Positions 20,928 to 32,654 of a stretch of DNA of 64,000 nt are shown one piece after another. The notes under the pieces were generated by a model that saw nothing but the letters and a program-made list of their open reading frames with translations, had not been told where the DNA came from and searched no databases. Position numbers and translations under genes: made by a program. Source of the DNA: Ceratopteris richardii (taxonomy: Eukaryota > Streptophyta > Polypodiopsida > Polypodiales > Pteridaceae); assembly GCA_020310875.1 (NCBI GenBank), contig CM035438.1, forward strand, positions 96,150,159 to 96,214,158. The letters run 5' to 3'. Numbering within the stretch: position 1 is the first letter of the stretch; every line of letters begins with the position of its first letter.

Positions 20928-21900
20928 TTAGTAGCCACTGAATCTGGCTAATACAAGAACTCGAGAAGATCCAATAAGAGGTGACATACCACATTGTAGT
21001 GAAGAGAACCTCGTTTGCCACCACAACCCTCCCAACCAAGGAAATCGGGTAGTGCTCCAATGCACAAGTGTCTTGATGGACAGGAGGAGAGGAGAGACCT
21101 GTTGCACAACAGAAAGATCGAGACCACTATGACACGTGAGGTATCTAATTGCCATGCTAGGGGGGATCCATTGAAATTGCTCACAACAAAGCCAAACAAA
21201 AAGATCATTTGAGCTAACTTGGAGTCCACATAACGTGCCAATTGATCTTGGCATTGGAAGCATCACAAAATCTCTCCAAAGCATCTGGAAATCTTATCAC
21301 ATTAGCCTCCTTGTCTTGCATGTAAATTGTAGCATTAGCAGCAAACTCAGCATACAAAACCATCTCATCCCTCACTACGAGTGAGATACCATGTAGCCTA
21401 GTATCTTCTGCACCCAAGAAGATGCTCACGGCCTCAACAAAGAAGAGAAATAGAGTGGGGTAAGAGAAAAACCCTTCCAATTCAAGCACAAAATACTAGA
21501 CCTCTCTCCTTGATCCCTGGTAACCAAAACCTATGGGCTGATGAGCACAATGAAGCAACAACCCTGATCTAGCTATAAGGGAATCCCACACCTAGCATAA
21601 TTTCCTCAAGGAAAGCCTAGTCAACTAGATCATAACCTTTCTCAAACTCCCACAACAACATTGCAAGGGACTCATTGTGCATCTGAGCTAGGGAGACAAC
21701 TTCCAAAAAGGTGAAGATATTGTCAAGAATACTATGATGCTTGAAAAAACTAGTCTACATTAGATGGATCAAGGTCTTTAGAAGCCACTAAAATCTCAAT
21801 TTCAGTTGAGAAGTGTGATTGGAAGCCAATGCCGGATATCATCCAATTGCTTGCCCCCTTAGGGTAAGGAAGATCAGATGCTCAATGAATAGGTGGGGAA
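20928..21900 (-). pseudogene. LINE reverse transcriptase remnant
   Basis: Readable pieces on the minus strand include LLWEFEKGYDLVD (L1 RT palm: FEKAYD..DW), a YPTLFLFFVEA block, and MVLYAEFAANATIYMQD followed by ALERFCDASNAKINWH. The last corresponds to the YADD catalytic box and the segment after it. Both catalytic aspartates are lost (FAAN at the FADD position), so it is dead even apart from its many frameshifts. Near 21000 a WSTTRFPWLGG block marks the region just after the RT domain. Confidence 0.75.
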
Positions 21901-22622
21901 GCTGACCCCTCTCAACGACCTCCCTGAGTACCTGATAAAAAAGCTAAGGGAAACACCATCATTACCATGGAAGCTATCCTTAGTCAAGCCATGTAGTGCA
22001 TCAAAGAGCTCACTATCAATCAATTGGGCCAGAAGCATAGTCTACATCTCATCAATCATATAGAGCATTGTACATATTGCAAGACATATCGCTTGCTCTC
22101 GTGCCAAGTCTCAAAGGGCATCATTCAAATGGTTGTGCAATAAAACTAAGTCGCAATCTCTCTCAAGTCCCCAAGCTCCGTAGCACAAGAACCATCCATC
22201 CAATAGGGCTATCTAATCCCACCGCAATAATGGTGTGAATGAACCACCAAGAACTCACCAGAAACACGATCACCAACCTAAGTCCAATGTGTAGTCTCTC
22301 TATGATGGAAGAACACATACAATCTATATATGATTATGAGAGAAATGAAAGTTGCCTTTCTATCTAAAAACACCGTTAAGTGTGCCATACATCATGCCAC
22401 GTCAATGTCAAACGTATTCTCTCCCAAGCTGCAAGCTTAGATCCATGCACAAGTAGTCTGGCTACCCTTGTGATGATCCTTAGCTACCTCAATGATATTG
22501 AAGTCACCTTCCACACCCCAAGCATCAACATATGGAATAGCATCAATAATATGGACTAGCACTCTCATGGTTCGGGGCATAGAAGGTCAAGAATCCATAC
22601 CTCCTAACCCCGCATAGAAAAA

Positions 22623-22935
22623 TCATGCAAATAGTTGTGCCAAGGATAATCTCGCCTCTATCCACGAACATGGGTTGAAAGAACTCCCCAATGGAGATAC
22701 TACAACATAAGAGAAATTGGGTCCGTACCTAGAAGGCCAAAAAGCCTCCGCATGTCTTTGCAATACTTCTCTACATTGTCGCATACGACTTAGGGAAAGA
22801 TGATGTTTCTGAAGCATTAGAATATCAATAGACTCACCAGGCAAACATGGCAAAGCTCCTATCAAAGGCAAGCCTTGTATCGTAGAAATTGAGCCCCATC
22901 AAATCCCTTAACATTCCATGAGATATCCCCCTAGA
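22623..22935 (-). pseudogene. LINE APE-type endonuclease start, broken
   Basis: The minus strand reads ISWNVKGF near 22930, the usual opening of a plant L1 endonuclease. After a frameshift it gives DILMLQKHHLSLSRMRQC, where the catalytic LQE glutamate is Lys. The YGPNFSYVVVSP block fits the next strand of the fold. The domain is truncated at about 22623. Confidence 0.7.
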
Positions 22936-23798
22936 GAAGAGGCAAACCAAGATGTTGTAGCAACAACGAAGTGAGCCATCTTTGAGGTTCATTTGGATGG
23001 GGAATTACTCGAGTTCAAACGTCCCCGATAGGAGGTGAACTTGTCTCACAAAAACTTACATAAACTTAGCTAGGACTCATCAGATATTCATGCCTTCTCT
23101 TGGCCGATCTCGTCCTCATGTATTTACATATACTTGCGTGCTATCCGAGAAATAAGTTTACTCTCCTTAGTACCACGAATAAATAGAAACTTAGATGTAT
23201 CCCAAGCCCTAACAAATAGATTAGTGAGATGAATCTCCCCAATATGGTGGGAAAACTCAATGACTTTCGCATGACAAAACGGAGTGCCTCCCGAAGAGAT
23301 AAATTTTGGTGTGTAGCTTTGCACAAAGGGAATTGAAAGCCAATGGCCGAATCAAAGGCCGTCAAGCTACGAGATGGAAGAGCCACAACATGGACCCTAA
23401 CACGAGTCATGACCCACCAAAGAATGTTGCAAACTCATAATCAAAACTCTCTCCATGTAGATGGTAGTCAAAACTTATAAACTATAGTGGAATATGAGTC
23501 AATGGTAATCTGTCCAACGAGAAAGGAGGATGCGAGGGAGACTGACCCTCCTAGACTGCTCAGATCACAAAGAAAGCATTTTCAATGGACCGTCGAGGAC
23601 TAGGAGCAGAAGTGCTAGGTTTTCGATGAGGTCAAGAAGATGGGGAAGGTCAAGGAGAGAAAACCGGTGGGGTGGGGATCAAAGATGAGGATCCAAATGG
23701 GGGCCTTGAAACAGTGGGATATTAGAAGGGCTCCCCCTGCTCCAACACTATGCAAGGGTCTACAAGAGAGTCCTTCTGAAGTGTGCTGAACCGATTTG

Positions 23799-24527
23799 TT
23801 ATTGGAACCGATCACACCTCAAACGTTGGGCAAGGTTCTCCTTCAAGCTAATATCCATGCTCACGCTCCTACCAACCCATGCTAGAGGAAGAGGCAGTCG
23901 TGGCACCAGAGTCCTAAGAATGATGATGAAACCCACCCTCCTTCTGAGGTGAGGAGCTAGGAGGAGCTTAGCAAGGGGAACGGGATGATGCGCCTGCTCA
24001 AATGGCCACTGCACCTCCTTCCAAAAATGTTGTCTGGCCCGTTGTCTAGTTTTGAAGGGGCATGCCTTTCCAAGATGACCAAACTTTCGACAAGCAAAGA
24101 ACTGATTCAAAAGGCCGGATTATTCCACCCTTTGAGTCAACATCAACCACTCACCAATGGATGCTCAATCTTTGACGAAAGCTCTGAGGGGTCATAAATG
24201 AGAATATGTACCAAACGCATGGTCTTCGCCTTGTCCACAACAAAGGCCATGGTCCTTGGAATCTCCAAGAAGGTTCCAAGAGAATCTCCAATATGGGGCA
24301 ATAGGGGTAAATACTCACGTGGAAACTGAGTTGAAGCAAGTTGTCATAGGAAACTTGTGTGCTTTCATGGGAATGAATGCAAAGGAGGAGAATTTCAAAG
24401 GATGAAAGCCATGAGTCCATGGGCAAATGTAGGCATGACTACCCCGAACAACAATGGGTGAGAGGACGATCATCATGGTGGCAGCCTTCGGAGACTCAAG
24501 CTCAACTTGACGGAAGCTTTGGCCCAA
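23799..24527 (-). pseudogene. LINE ORF1 remnant (copy A)
   Basis: Minus-strand frames give a WTHGFHPLK block typical of the DUF4283 to knuckle linker in plant L1 ORF1, then NQFFACRKFGHLGKACPFK. This is a CX2CX4HX4C knuckle in which the first Cys is Phe. The same substitution is present in copies B and C. A basic region follows (RQRARQHFWKEVQWPFEQ). Several frameshifts interrupt it. ORF1 proteins bind LINE RNA; this copy cannot do so as written. Confidence 0.7.
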
Positions 24528-24570
24528 GGTTTAGACATCAACCGAAGTACGATGATTTTGCAAATAATTT

Positions 24571-25079
24571 AGGATGCTTGCAAGTGTTTGACTCCTAAAA
24601 CCAAACCCATTCTACCCTCATCAATAAGAGAGAGTTGAAAGGCGATGAAGTGGAAGGGGGTGAGGGAGCTTTTGGTGACTCTCTGGTATGCGGGCTCTTA
24701 GGTCATCCGTGTCTGATGCACACATGAAGAGAAAAGAGAAAAACTACTCCTGAGGCATCCAAGTCCACGGATGACTCAGGAGCAAGAATCCACTGCACGC
24801 AAGAGAGCTGGGAGGGCCGAAGAAGAGGAGTGAAGATATCAAAATGAGTGAGAAATTGTGTTCGGTGTCGAATATGGTGGTGAGATGAGCTCAGAAAGGT
24901 TCTAAGTTGTGAAAGCACAAGGCGTCGGGGGATCAAAGAAACGCTACGGCAGAACAGTAGGCAGGTATGTAGAGAGGATTGTCGGAACAGAAGTATCATC
25001 AAGCAAAAACATTATATATTGGACACGGATATTAACATTAATTAATATGCTGAACACAGTTGATCGGGGGGAGAGAGAG
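24571..25079. repeat. 5' region of degraded LINE and repeat end
   Basis: The 24590-24830 part matches 46330-46560 and 48220-48450. The 24960-25075 part (TATATATTGGA..CGGATATTAACATTAATTAA, then a GA run) recurs at 25347-25410 and 49125-49220. These are probably leader sequences of the LINE family. No gene is visible. Confidence 0.65.
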
Positions 25080-25340
25080 AGAGAGCTAACCTGGAGTCCA
25101 CATAATGTGCCAATTTATCTTGGCATTGGAAGCATCACCAAATCTCTCCAAAGCATGTGGAAATGGTAGCGCTAGCAGCAAACTCAGCATACAAAAGCAT
25201 CTCATACCCTGCAGCCAAGAAGATGCTCACGGCCTCAACAAAGAAGAGAAATAGAGTGGGGTAAGAGAACAACCCTTCCAATTCAAGCACAAAGTACTAG
25301 ACCTCTCTCCTTGATCCCCGGTAACCAAAACCTATGGGGA
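25080..25340 (-). pseudogene. LINE RT fragment, second copy
   Basis: This is a near-copy of 21207-21536 with two internal deletions, read on the minus strand. It includes the same inactivated AEFAA box. The deletions show that it has been further eroded since it was copied. Confidence 0.8.
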
Positions 25341-25551
25341 CGAGATGATCATTATATATTGGAGACGGATATTAACATTAATTAAGTCTGGGAGAGAGAG
25401 AGAGAGAGAAAAAAAAAATATGGTTGGAAGACTTACAGAATTATGGTTGGAAGACTTTTCGTTAATCCACCAAATCTTCCCCGAGACTTTGCAGCAGATT
25501 CCTCTTTTTTTCTTTTTATCGCTGTTAATGCTCTAATTTTAGACCCGCAAC

Positions 25552-25569
25552 AACACATCAAGAAAAAAA
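25552..25569. other. LINE target-site duplication, left
   Basis: AACACATCAAGAAAAAAA here matches AACACATCAGGAAAAAAA at 32008-32025 with one mismatch. This fits target-primed insertion of the LINE between them. Confidence 0.85.
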
Positions 25570-25575
25570 AAAAAA

Positions 25576-26658
25576 ATGCGATCGATGGCCGCTGCGATCG
25601 AGCTGATTAGTGCTGTCGTCGTCAACCGGAAGAATCAGTTGCTGCTGGAGCATTGATGGACATTACTGTCGGAACTAAACAACAAAAAAGGAGGGTGGAA
25701 GCACAAGGTCTGACGGAGTGGGAGCCGCTCTTCGAGAGGACGCCGACGAGTTGGGGCCGCCGACAGACAAGTTCGTTATGGTGCTCGCTCGTCGTGGGGA
25801 TGCCGTCGACTGACAGTGTTGGAGCCGCCGACTGACAAGAACTGCGGCGATCGACAGAGAACTTCTTGGACCGTCGATCGCGGGGCTCCAAACCGTCAAT
25901 CGCGGGCCCAATTACCGTCAATCGCGGAGGATACAATACCACCATTCGCGGGTAATTCCATCAGTCGTGGGCGCGAGGGTCAGAAAACCATCCATCGTGG
26001 GCTTCAATACCATCAGTCGCGGGACCACTATACCGCCGACTGACACGGAACCGCAATCGACTAGCAGTACTAAGTCGAGTAACCAAAAGAAAGGCCTAGT
26101 TCGATGACCGATGTCGTGACGCGCCAGATGACCTGTCTTTCTTGACGCTCTGGGTGTTTTTCGAGACCATCTGACTTTCTCCGGGTGGCAGTGGGGATTC
26201 ATCGGCTCTGTTTTCTCCCTCTAACGCTCGTTTTTTGGGCGCGCGAGCTGTTTTCTCCTGGGGCCACGTTCCTGGCCGGCGCTCGTGACAGTCTTTTTGT
26301 TTTTTGGCATTAAAATCTTAGAAGTGTCGGCAAGCTGGCTTAGTTATCGGTTATAAATGAAAGTAAGAGAAAAAAAAAAGAAAGAAAAAAGAGAAATGAA
26401 AAAGACGATCTTCTGCTGCTTTCCTTGTTCCTTTTTGCGTATCTTTTTGCTTTCCTCCGACTTGAGCTTCGCGAGTAACTAACAAAGAGTGAAGAATCTT
26501 GCCTTATAAGTGTGGCTAAAAAGAAATTAGACAAAAGGCTTCGATGTGATCGGAAGGGGGACCTAAGTCTTCCTTGTTTGAGGTCAGTTTTCTCTCCTTG
26601 TTGGAGGGTTTTGCTTTTGGGTATTGAAAAGTAAAAGTGGTGCAAGTTCCTTTTGGCC
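25576..26658 (+). promoter_or_regulatory. LINE 5' untranslated region with internal repeats
   Basis: A 1.1-kb GC-rich leader. Between 25840 and 26040 a motif of the type CCRTCAATCGCGGG recurs at least six times with 25-40-bp spacing (variants CCATCAGTCGTGGG, CCATCCATCGTGGG). Plant L1 promoters are internal and lie in this region, so the repeats could be promoter elements. A pyrimidine-rich stretch precedes the ORF1 start. Confidence 0.6.
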
Positions 26659-28047
26659 ATGGATGTGGCTTCATCCTCTCTAGTGAAAAGTAATCCGGCC
26701 CCTCCCCCTGGGGAGACCGATATCCTGGCCGCTCTGCTGGAGGGGGGGTCGTGTGCCGCCCCTGGGGCATCCGAAAGTGGTGAATCCCCCATAGTATCCC
26801 TCAGTAGACCCGCAGTTCTGTCAGCTCAGGAGGAGCTCAAGAAAATTTGCCTCATCGGCCAAGTGTTTGGCCCTAGGCCCCCGCTCGAAACTGTGCGACA
26901 ATGGCTTCGAAAAGAGTGGTTCCCTCGAGGACTAATTGTTAGCAAATGTCAGTTCTTACCAGCGAGCCACATGCTGCTAGTCTTTGAAAATGAAGAGATG
27001 GCGTTCCAAGCCCTAAGCGTTGGCACCTGGCAGTTCGGTCGGGCGACCCTGTGCCTATTCAGATGGTCCCCGGACTTTACTCCCAACAAATCGAAATCGC
27101 TTCGGTACCCTCTTTGGGTTGAGCTCCCTAACCTTCCTTACTTCTTGTACAACTTCGTGTGGGACATTGTCCCTCCGATCGGTAAGCCGCTGGCTTCACG
27201 CGAAGACATTGGTGGTCTCATCTATGAAGGTGCAAGACACTCGTTCAATGCTAGGTGGCACCCCCAAATCTGTGTCGAGGCCGACCTCAGCACGCCGCTT
27301 CCATCAATGATCAAAGTGGACATGGGCGAAGGAGATGTATGGGAGCAGGACATCAGCTACAAAAACCTTCCCAACGCGTGCTTTCGTTGTGGCCAACAAG
27401 GTCACAGGATTAAAGATTGCCCTTTCAGGCAAAAAAGCAAGCGATTTCAAGAAGCCTCCAAAACTGCTCAAGACAACATTGGCGATTTGACCCACTCGAC
27501 CAAGGAAGAGGAAGGCAAGGGCCTCCTTAATCCACAAGCTGATGCTGATGGCCTTATTGAAGTTAGAAGAAGAAGGAAAAGAAGCCCTAGGGCCAACGGT
27601 GAGAGAAACAACCTGCCACTTACCCCCTATAGCAATTTGTATTGCAATCTAGGAAAGGAGATCTATGAGCTTGACTACCCAGGTGGGAAGCTACTTGAGG
27701 TAGACACCTACGACAAAGCCCTAGAGATCCCTGACAATAAAGAAACCCCCCAGGAGGGCTACACTACAAGCAAAGAAGATGGTTTCACCACTAGTAACGA
27801 AGACAACATGGATAGTGAAAGTTCTATCATTGGATCGACGATCCCGGAAACGGTGCCGAGCACGGTGCCCAAGTCTCCCCAGCAAGGGGCATCCCGTAAA
27901 GGAAAACAACCTATGGAGTTACCCTGGAAAAGCCCCCACAAGAACCGATTTCTAAGTCGAGATCAGATCCCAACGAAAAAGAAAGATGAAGCCAAGAGAA
28001 GAAAGGATAAAGCTCCCTCCCGCAAAGAGGGATCAATACAAAAATGA
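26659..28047 (+). CDS. LINE ORF1 protein (DUF4283, zinc knuckle)
   Basis: The intact ORF has 462 codons from ATG 26659; an in-frame TTG just upstream is unlikely to be the start. Residues about 60-150 match the DUF4283 layout (LIGQVFGPRP..VRQWLRKEW...FENEEMAFQAL..GTWQF). A CFRCGQQGHRIKDC zinc knuckle follows at residues 241-254, then a Ser/Lys-rich C-terminal tail. In plant L1 elements this protein binds the element RNA in the ribonucleoprotein particle. Its stop overlaps the ORF2 start as ATGA, which suggests termination-reinitiation for ORF2. The frame is undamaged. Confidence 0.93.
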   Translation: MDVASSSLVKSNPAPPPGETDILAALLEGGSCAAPGASESGESPIVSLSRPAVLSAQEELKKICLIGQVFGPRPPLETVRQWLRKEWFPRGLIVSKCQFLPASHMLLVFENEEMAFQALSVGTWQFGRATLCLFRWSPDFTPNKSKSLRYPLWVELPNLPYFLYNFVWDIVPPIGKPLASREDIGGLIYEGARHSFNARWHPQICVEADLSTPLPSMIKVDMGEGDVWEQDISYKNLPNACFRCGQQGHRIKDCPFRQKSKRFQEASKTAQDNIGDLTHSTKEEEGKGLLNPQADADGLIEVRRRRKRSPRANGERNNLPLTPYSNLYCNLGKEIYELDYPGGKLLEVDTYDKALEIPDNKETPQEGYTTSKEDGFTTSNEDNMDSESSIIGSTIPETVPSTVPKSPQQGASRKGKQPMELPWKSPHKNRFLSRDQIPTKKKDEAKRRKDKAPSRKEGSIQK

Positions 28048-31000
28048 TTGTCATCTCGCTAAATGCTAGAGGGCTAACCGACCCCTCAAGAGCGACCATC
28101 ATTGGTCAATGGCTTCGCGACATTAGCTTAAACCCAGACTTTATATGTATTCAAGAGATTAAAATTGACGGAGAAGACCTCCAGAAACGGCTCAGACAGG
28201 TCTCCTCGGCCCATGTGTGGATCCCAACGAAGCACCAGCGGGGGTCTGGAGGAACGGTTATCGGTGTTAAACAACTCTGGTTTGAAAAGCTTGAGAACTC
28301 CATTGAAGATGTAAGTCACCGTTGGATTGCTGTTTCTTTTGGTGCTCCTCTTTGTGTTACTATGGTTTCTTTGTACGCCCCTAACGGGGATTTGGAGAGA
28401 CTGAACACTTGGGCCTCCTTAGACTCGCTTCCCCACAACGTGCTTATATGTGGAGACTTCAACATGGTGGAGGACCCTATGGACAGATGGATGGGCAAGG
28501 GCAGGGTCATCGACAGTCGGGAGAAAGAAACGTGGGACATGACCAAACTTCACTTGGATTTGGTTGAATTCAAAGACTCGAATGGCTTTTCTTGGTCGAA
28601 TCTCCAAGCGGGCGAGGACCTGAGGAAAGCTAGACTCGAGAGATGCTACATCTCTCAGAGTTTTACTCATCAGTGGGGCCACCCTGCCATCACGCAACGC
28701 ACTGACCTCACTATCTCTGATCACTACCCGATCGTTATCACTTTTCAACCTTCCAACAAGATCCGCAAGGCTCCGTGGTTCCATGCCAACGCAACCACCT
28801 TCTCTCTCCCCTCCGTCCATCAAGAAATTGCCGATGTGTGGAAGGTGGCGTTCGCCTCTGGCTTGGCCCCAGCCAAGTGCTGGAGAAGTGCGGTCGACAA
28901 GTCTCGTAAGATCATGATCAGAACTAAGAAGATGCTCGAGACTGTGCGGCGGGCTCGTAGGGAAGCTCTTTACCACAGACTCTGGCGGCTCGAGGAGGAA
29001 GTGAACAAAGGAAAACACCAAGCCCAGAAAGGTCTCCGAAAAATCAGAGCGGTGTTGAGATACGAGGAAGAAATACAAAGGAAAAACTTACAAATTTTCT
29101 TCAAGGAGTGGTGGGCTGGCAAAGCCGACAAACCCACCAAAGAGATGTGCCGTATCCTTAAAAGGAAACACAACAGAGAATCGATCCCCCTACTGCTAGA
29201 TCCACATGGCAATGTATGCAATTCGGAAGAAGATAATTTTGGCATCATCGAAGGGCACTTCACGAGACTCCTGGGAACCTCGAACCCCCTCTCCCACCAT
29301 AGAAGGGACTGTATGGCTGCCATCTCTAGGGTTTCCCCCCGGAGGATACCACCCAACCTCCACTCCCTGCTTCATGCCCCTATCTCTGAATCAGAAATCA
29401 TTGAGGTCATTGATGCCCTCCCTCTCGGTAAAAGCCCGGGACCCGACGGACTCACTAACGAGTTCTTTAAATCCTTCAAGCTGGTGGTTGCCACCCCTCT
29501 TCGGATGGTTTGGCAAGAAGCGCTAAAGTTTGGTGCTCTTCCTTCTTGTCTAAATAATGGAATTATCAAGTTGATACACAAGAAGGGGGAAAAGAACAGA
29601 ATCGAGAACTGGCGGCCTATTACGATGCTCCAAACAGGATACAAGATCATCGCCAAAGTCATTGCCAACAGAATCTCGTGCCACCTGAGAACTTGGCTTA
29701 GTGAGGACCAAAAAGGTTTCATCAAAGGCAGGTCTATCCTGGAAACCATTATGGATATTTGGGAAGGTATTCAATTTGCAAATGAGTCTAATCAAGATGT
29801 GGTTTTCCTCAAGATCGACTTTGACAAAGCCTACGACAGGCTAGAATGGGACTATATTCTGCAGTCGCTCCAAGATCTCAGATGTAGTCAGAAATTTACC
29901 AAGATGATCGCGACCCTTCTCGGAAACGCAACGACCCAAATTAACGTTAACGGCAAACTTTCGAAGGCGATCCAACTTAGAAGATCTATTAGACAAGGGT
30001 GCCCTTTGGCCCCCCTTCTTTTTGCCATCGCCACTGAGGGGCTGAGCAGACTTGTGGCACATCATGTGGAGGCTGGCAATATCAAAGGCCTCCGGCTGCC
30101 TCACGACCACAGTCAAATCATCATGAGACTATTTGCCGATGATATGAACGCGTTCGTTCACAATGATAATACCAGCCTGGAGACTTTCTGGAGGTGTCTT
30201 GCTACCTTTTGTGAAGCCTCTGGATCCAAAATCAACCACTCTAAGACCGCCTTTAGGGCTATTGTGGGACATCATCCTGGCCTTCTCATTGATCATGGCT
30301 GTCAAATCATTCCGCAGGGCCAAATCTTTCGACTTCTCGGAATCCCCTTGGGGTTTGGCGTCTCTATGGAGCAGCGATGGAACTGGGTGCTGGCCAAACT
30401 CGAAAACAAGCTTAACTATTGGAGAGGTATGCAAATCAATCTCGCTGGGCGGGCGATGGTTATCAACACGTTCCTCCTCTCCTCTACCATCTATTTCCTT
30501 TCTTGTTGGAGACCGAATGAGCAAGGCCTGTCCAAACTGAATAGTATTTGTAGAAACTTTCTTTGGACGGGCGATCATAACAGAAGGGGGGTGCCTAAAA
30601 TCAAATGGGCCATCTGCACTAGCCCTAGAGATAGCGGGGGCTTGGTATCCTGGACATTGGGTGTATGGCTAACAAACTGGCAGCCAAATGGATGATTAAG
30701 GCTTGGTGCAATAGGGAGGCCTCGTGGGCCAAGCTGATCTTCAGAAACAAGAATGAGTTGGCTCTCATGGGGTTCCCAAACTGGAAGAATCTTGACATCC
30801 TGACCCTGCTATTCTCCCCGATCCCCGTCTTCCCGAAAGGCTCCAATCTCGTGTGCTCCCTTTGGAAGGGCTGGAATAAAGTCAAAAGCTTCACAAGAAT
30901 TAGTGAGGACTGGAAGTGGGCGGCCGGAATCAGACAAAACGACTCTATCTGGTTTCCGATACATGGCATCCGGAGTGTGGAGTCGTGGAACATTCAAAAT

Positions 31001-31867
31001 GCCAAGAAGTTATGGAACAAAGGATTCAAAAAATGGAAACACCTCTGGAAACATGACACCAACAGCTGGATCAACTTCGAGGATATTGACCCTTGCATAA
31101 ACATCTCCTACGAAGAATGGAACACTTTGCAAAGCAGATGCCTCGCATGGGATCGTCACAAGACTCGCCTTCTCATGGGACACGACACACCGAACTCACT
31201 TGGTCTCAAATGGCACGATGGGAATAGCCTATTCAAAATCCCGAACATCAAAGAAACGGCTGACCACCAGATCAACCTCAACAAGAAGTGGTGCCTGTCT
31301 TGGACGCGGCTTCGGTGGGACATGAAATTCATGGGTATCTGGCACCCCCTTATAGAGATTAAGAAGTCTATCCTCTTATGGCAAATTCTTCATCGAGGAA
31401 TTTGGACCAACCATAAGGCTAGCAAACTTTGTGGGATCCCTCCTTGGTGCAAACGCTGCCACTGGGCTATCGAAGACGTCCCACACATCTTCCTTACTTG
31501 CCCCAACTCCTACAGAATCTGGTAGACGGTTGGAATGAAAATCAGACTTCAAAAACAGCTTAGTTGGAAACAAGTCCTTTTGGGAGAAGCGATCGGCTGC
31601 TCTGCGACACTCTGGAACGCCATCAGAGGGGAAGTCCTGTGGAAAATATGGCGGGAGAGGTGTGCTCTCAACTTTGGCGATCCCCCCAGGGAGTGGTCGA
31701 TTGAGAAATCACTATTCCTCCTTGGCAAAAGGATTGTTAACAGTAAGAAATCCCCCCCCTTCAGGCACCATCAAGTCCTCCTTTTGATCAACAACAAGCT
31801 CAAACCCAAGTGGGCCCCGCATGAGGGCGATGAGAGGGTGATTAACCTTCTCTGTAATGCAACCTAG
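28044..31867 (+). pseudogene. LINE ORF2: endonuclease and reverse transcriptase, lightly broken
   Basis: The ORF begins at ATG 28044. The APE-type endonuclease comes first (SLNARGL, CIQEIK, YAPNG, CGDFNM and SDHYPI blocks all present). RT follows (LKIDFDKAYDRLEW, RQGCPLAPLLFAI, FADD with D699 and D700). The C-terminus has a zf-RVT finger (CKRCHW..PHIFLTC). The frame breaks near 30645, where loss of one G turns the expected GGLGILDIGCMANK reading. It continues in the next frame from about 30650, then meets TAG at 31523-31525 in the same frame as the rest to 31867. The rebuilt length is about 1275 codons, normal for plant L1 ORF2. All catalytic residues I can check are intact, so only expression is blocked. 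Confidence 0.92.
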
Positions 31868-32007
31868 GATTTATTCAAGCTTCCCCTGCTTTGTGGGATT
31901 TGGGGGGTCCCGTGGACACTAGTCCCCTTCTATTGTACCTTTGTTTCTTTATTTAATTCAAGTCCGGGAGAGTAGGCTATTGCCGAACTTCCTTTATATT
32001 AAAAAAA
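31868..32007 (+). other. LINE 3' untranslated region and A tail
   Basis: A short 3' region has a TTTATTTAATTCAAGTCCGG segment and ends in a run of A at about 32001, directly before the target duplication. Confidence 0.8.
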
Positions 32008-32025
32008 AACACATCAGGAAAAAAA
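32008..32025. other. LINE target-site duplication, right
   Basis: The right copy of the 18-bp duplication, with one mismatch to 25552-25569. Confidence 0.85.
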
Positions 32026-32360
32026 CCGGAAAACTCTCTAGCGCATTCTCTTTTTTTTTTTAAGATTTCCGTCATCGCTCTATATTTTTTTTCTTTCAAT
32101 TTGTCTTATTTTCATTTGTTTTTATTTTCTTTTAGTTTTCGTTTTTCTTCTCGTTTACGATTTGTTTATGTTTTCTTTTCTTTTCTTTTTTAACGCCCAA
32201 ATAAATGTTGTGGCACTTATATATGAAGAATACGCACATCCATGCAAAAAACGGGTGCACACACATTTACAAATGAACATGTGCACATTTAAAGACCCAT
32301 GTAAACTCGTAGGTCATCACGTATATAAAAGCTCAAATGAGAGAACTATTCCTTAGCGCA
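32026..32360. other. T-rich flank of the LINE
   Basis: A pyrimidine-rich stretch (TTTTCTTTT-type runs) in which I see no gene. It continues the sequence interrupted at 25570. Confidence 0.5.
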
Positions 32361-32654
32361 TGCTCACATGAGGATGCTCTTCATAGTTCTTTTCTCATAA
32401 TCATAAAACATATGTTTTATTCATAGTTTCGTATCCATACCTTTACATGGTCTCACTTATTTATTTTATCCCAAATCATAATGATCTTCTTTCATACACA
32501 CATGGTATGCTCACATGAGGATGCTCTTCATAGTTCTTTTCTCATAATCATAAAACATATGTTTTATTCATAGTTTCGTATCCATACCTTTACATGGTCT
32601 CACTTATTTATTTTATCCCAAATCATAATGATCTTCTTTCATACACACATGGTA
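32361..32654. repeat. Perfect-looking tandem duplication, 147-bp unit
   Basis: TGCTCACATGAGGATGCTCT through CACACATGGTA occurs at 32361-32507 and 32508-32654 with no difference that I can see. A single copy of its second half is found at 49227-49315. Confidence 0.92.

Larger units (their letters stand above)
20546..24570 (-). mobile_element. Degraded L1-type LINE
   Basis: On the minus strand the order is ORF1 with a zinc-knuckle-like motif (about 24060-24100), the APE endonuclease start (about 22935-22623), an RT region (about 21900-20930) and a C-terminal L1-like stretch towards 20546. Every domain carries stops and frameshifts. The 5' part (22800-24700) recurs at 44445-46712 and 46713-48700, and a piece of RT recurs at 25080-25340. 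It is a different family from the near-intact LINE at 25570-32007. Confidence 0.8.
25570..32007 (+). mobile_element. Near full-length plant L1 LINE
   Basis: This is about 6.4 kb with a GC-rich 5' untranslated region, ORF1, ORF2 (endonuclease, RT, zf-RVT), a short 3' region ending in an A run, and an 18-bp target duplication. The duplication, the A tail and the full 5' region indicate a complete insertion, not the usual 5' truncation. ORF2 has one 1-bp loss and one stop, so it is probably not autonomous now, but the damage is light. The GC content is clearly above that of the flanks. Confidence 0.93.

Noticed and set aside
28419..29078. 219-codon minus-strand ORF
   Set aside because: It is a shadow of LINE ORF2 on the opposite strand.
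30129..30578. 149-codon minus-strand ORF
   Set aside because: It is a shadow of the LINE RT region.
32361..32654. Tandem repeat considered as CRISPR-like
   Set aside because: There are only two adjacent 147-bp units without spacers, in a plant context.
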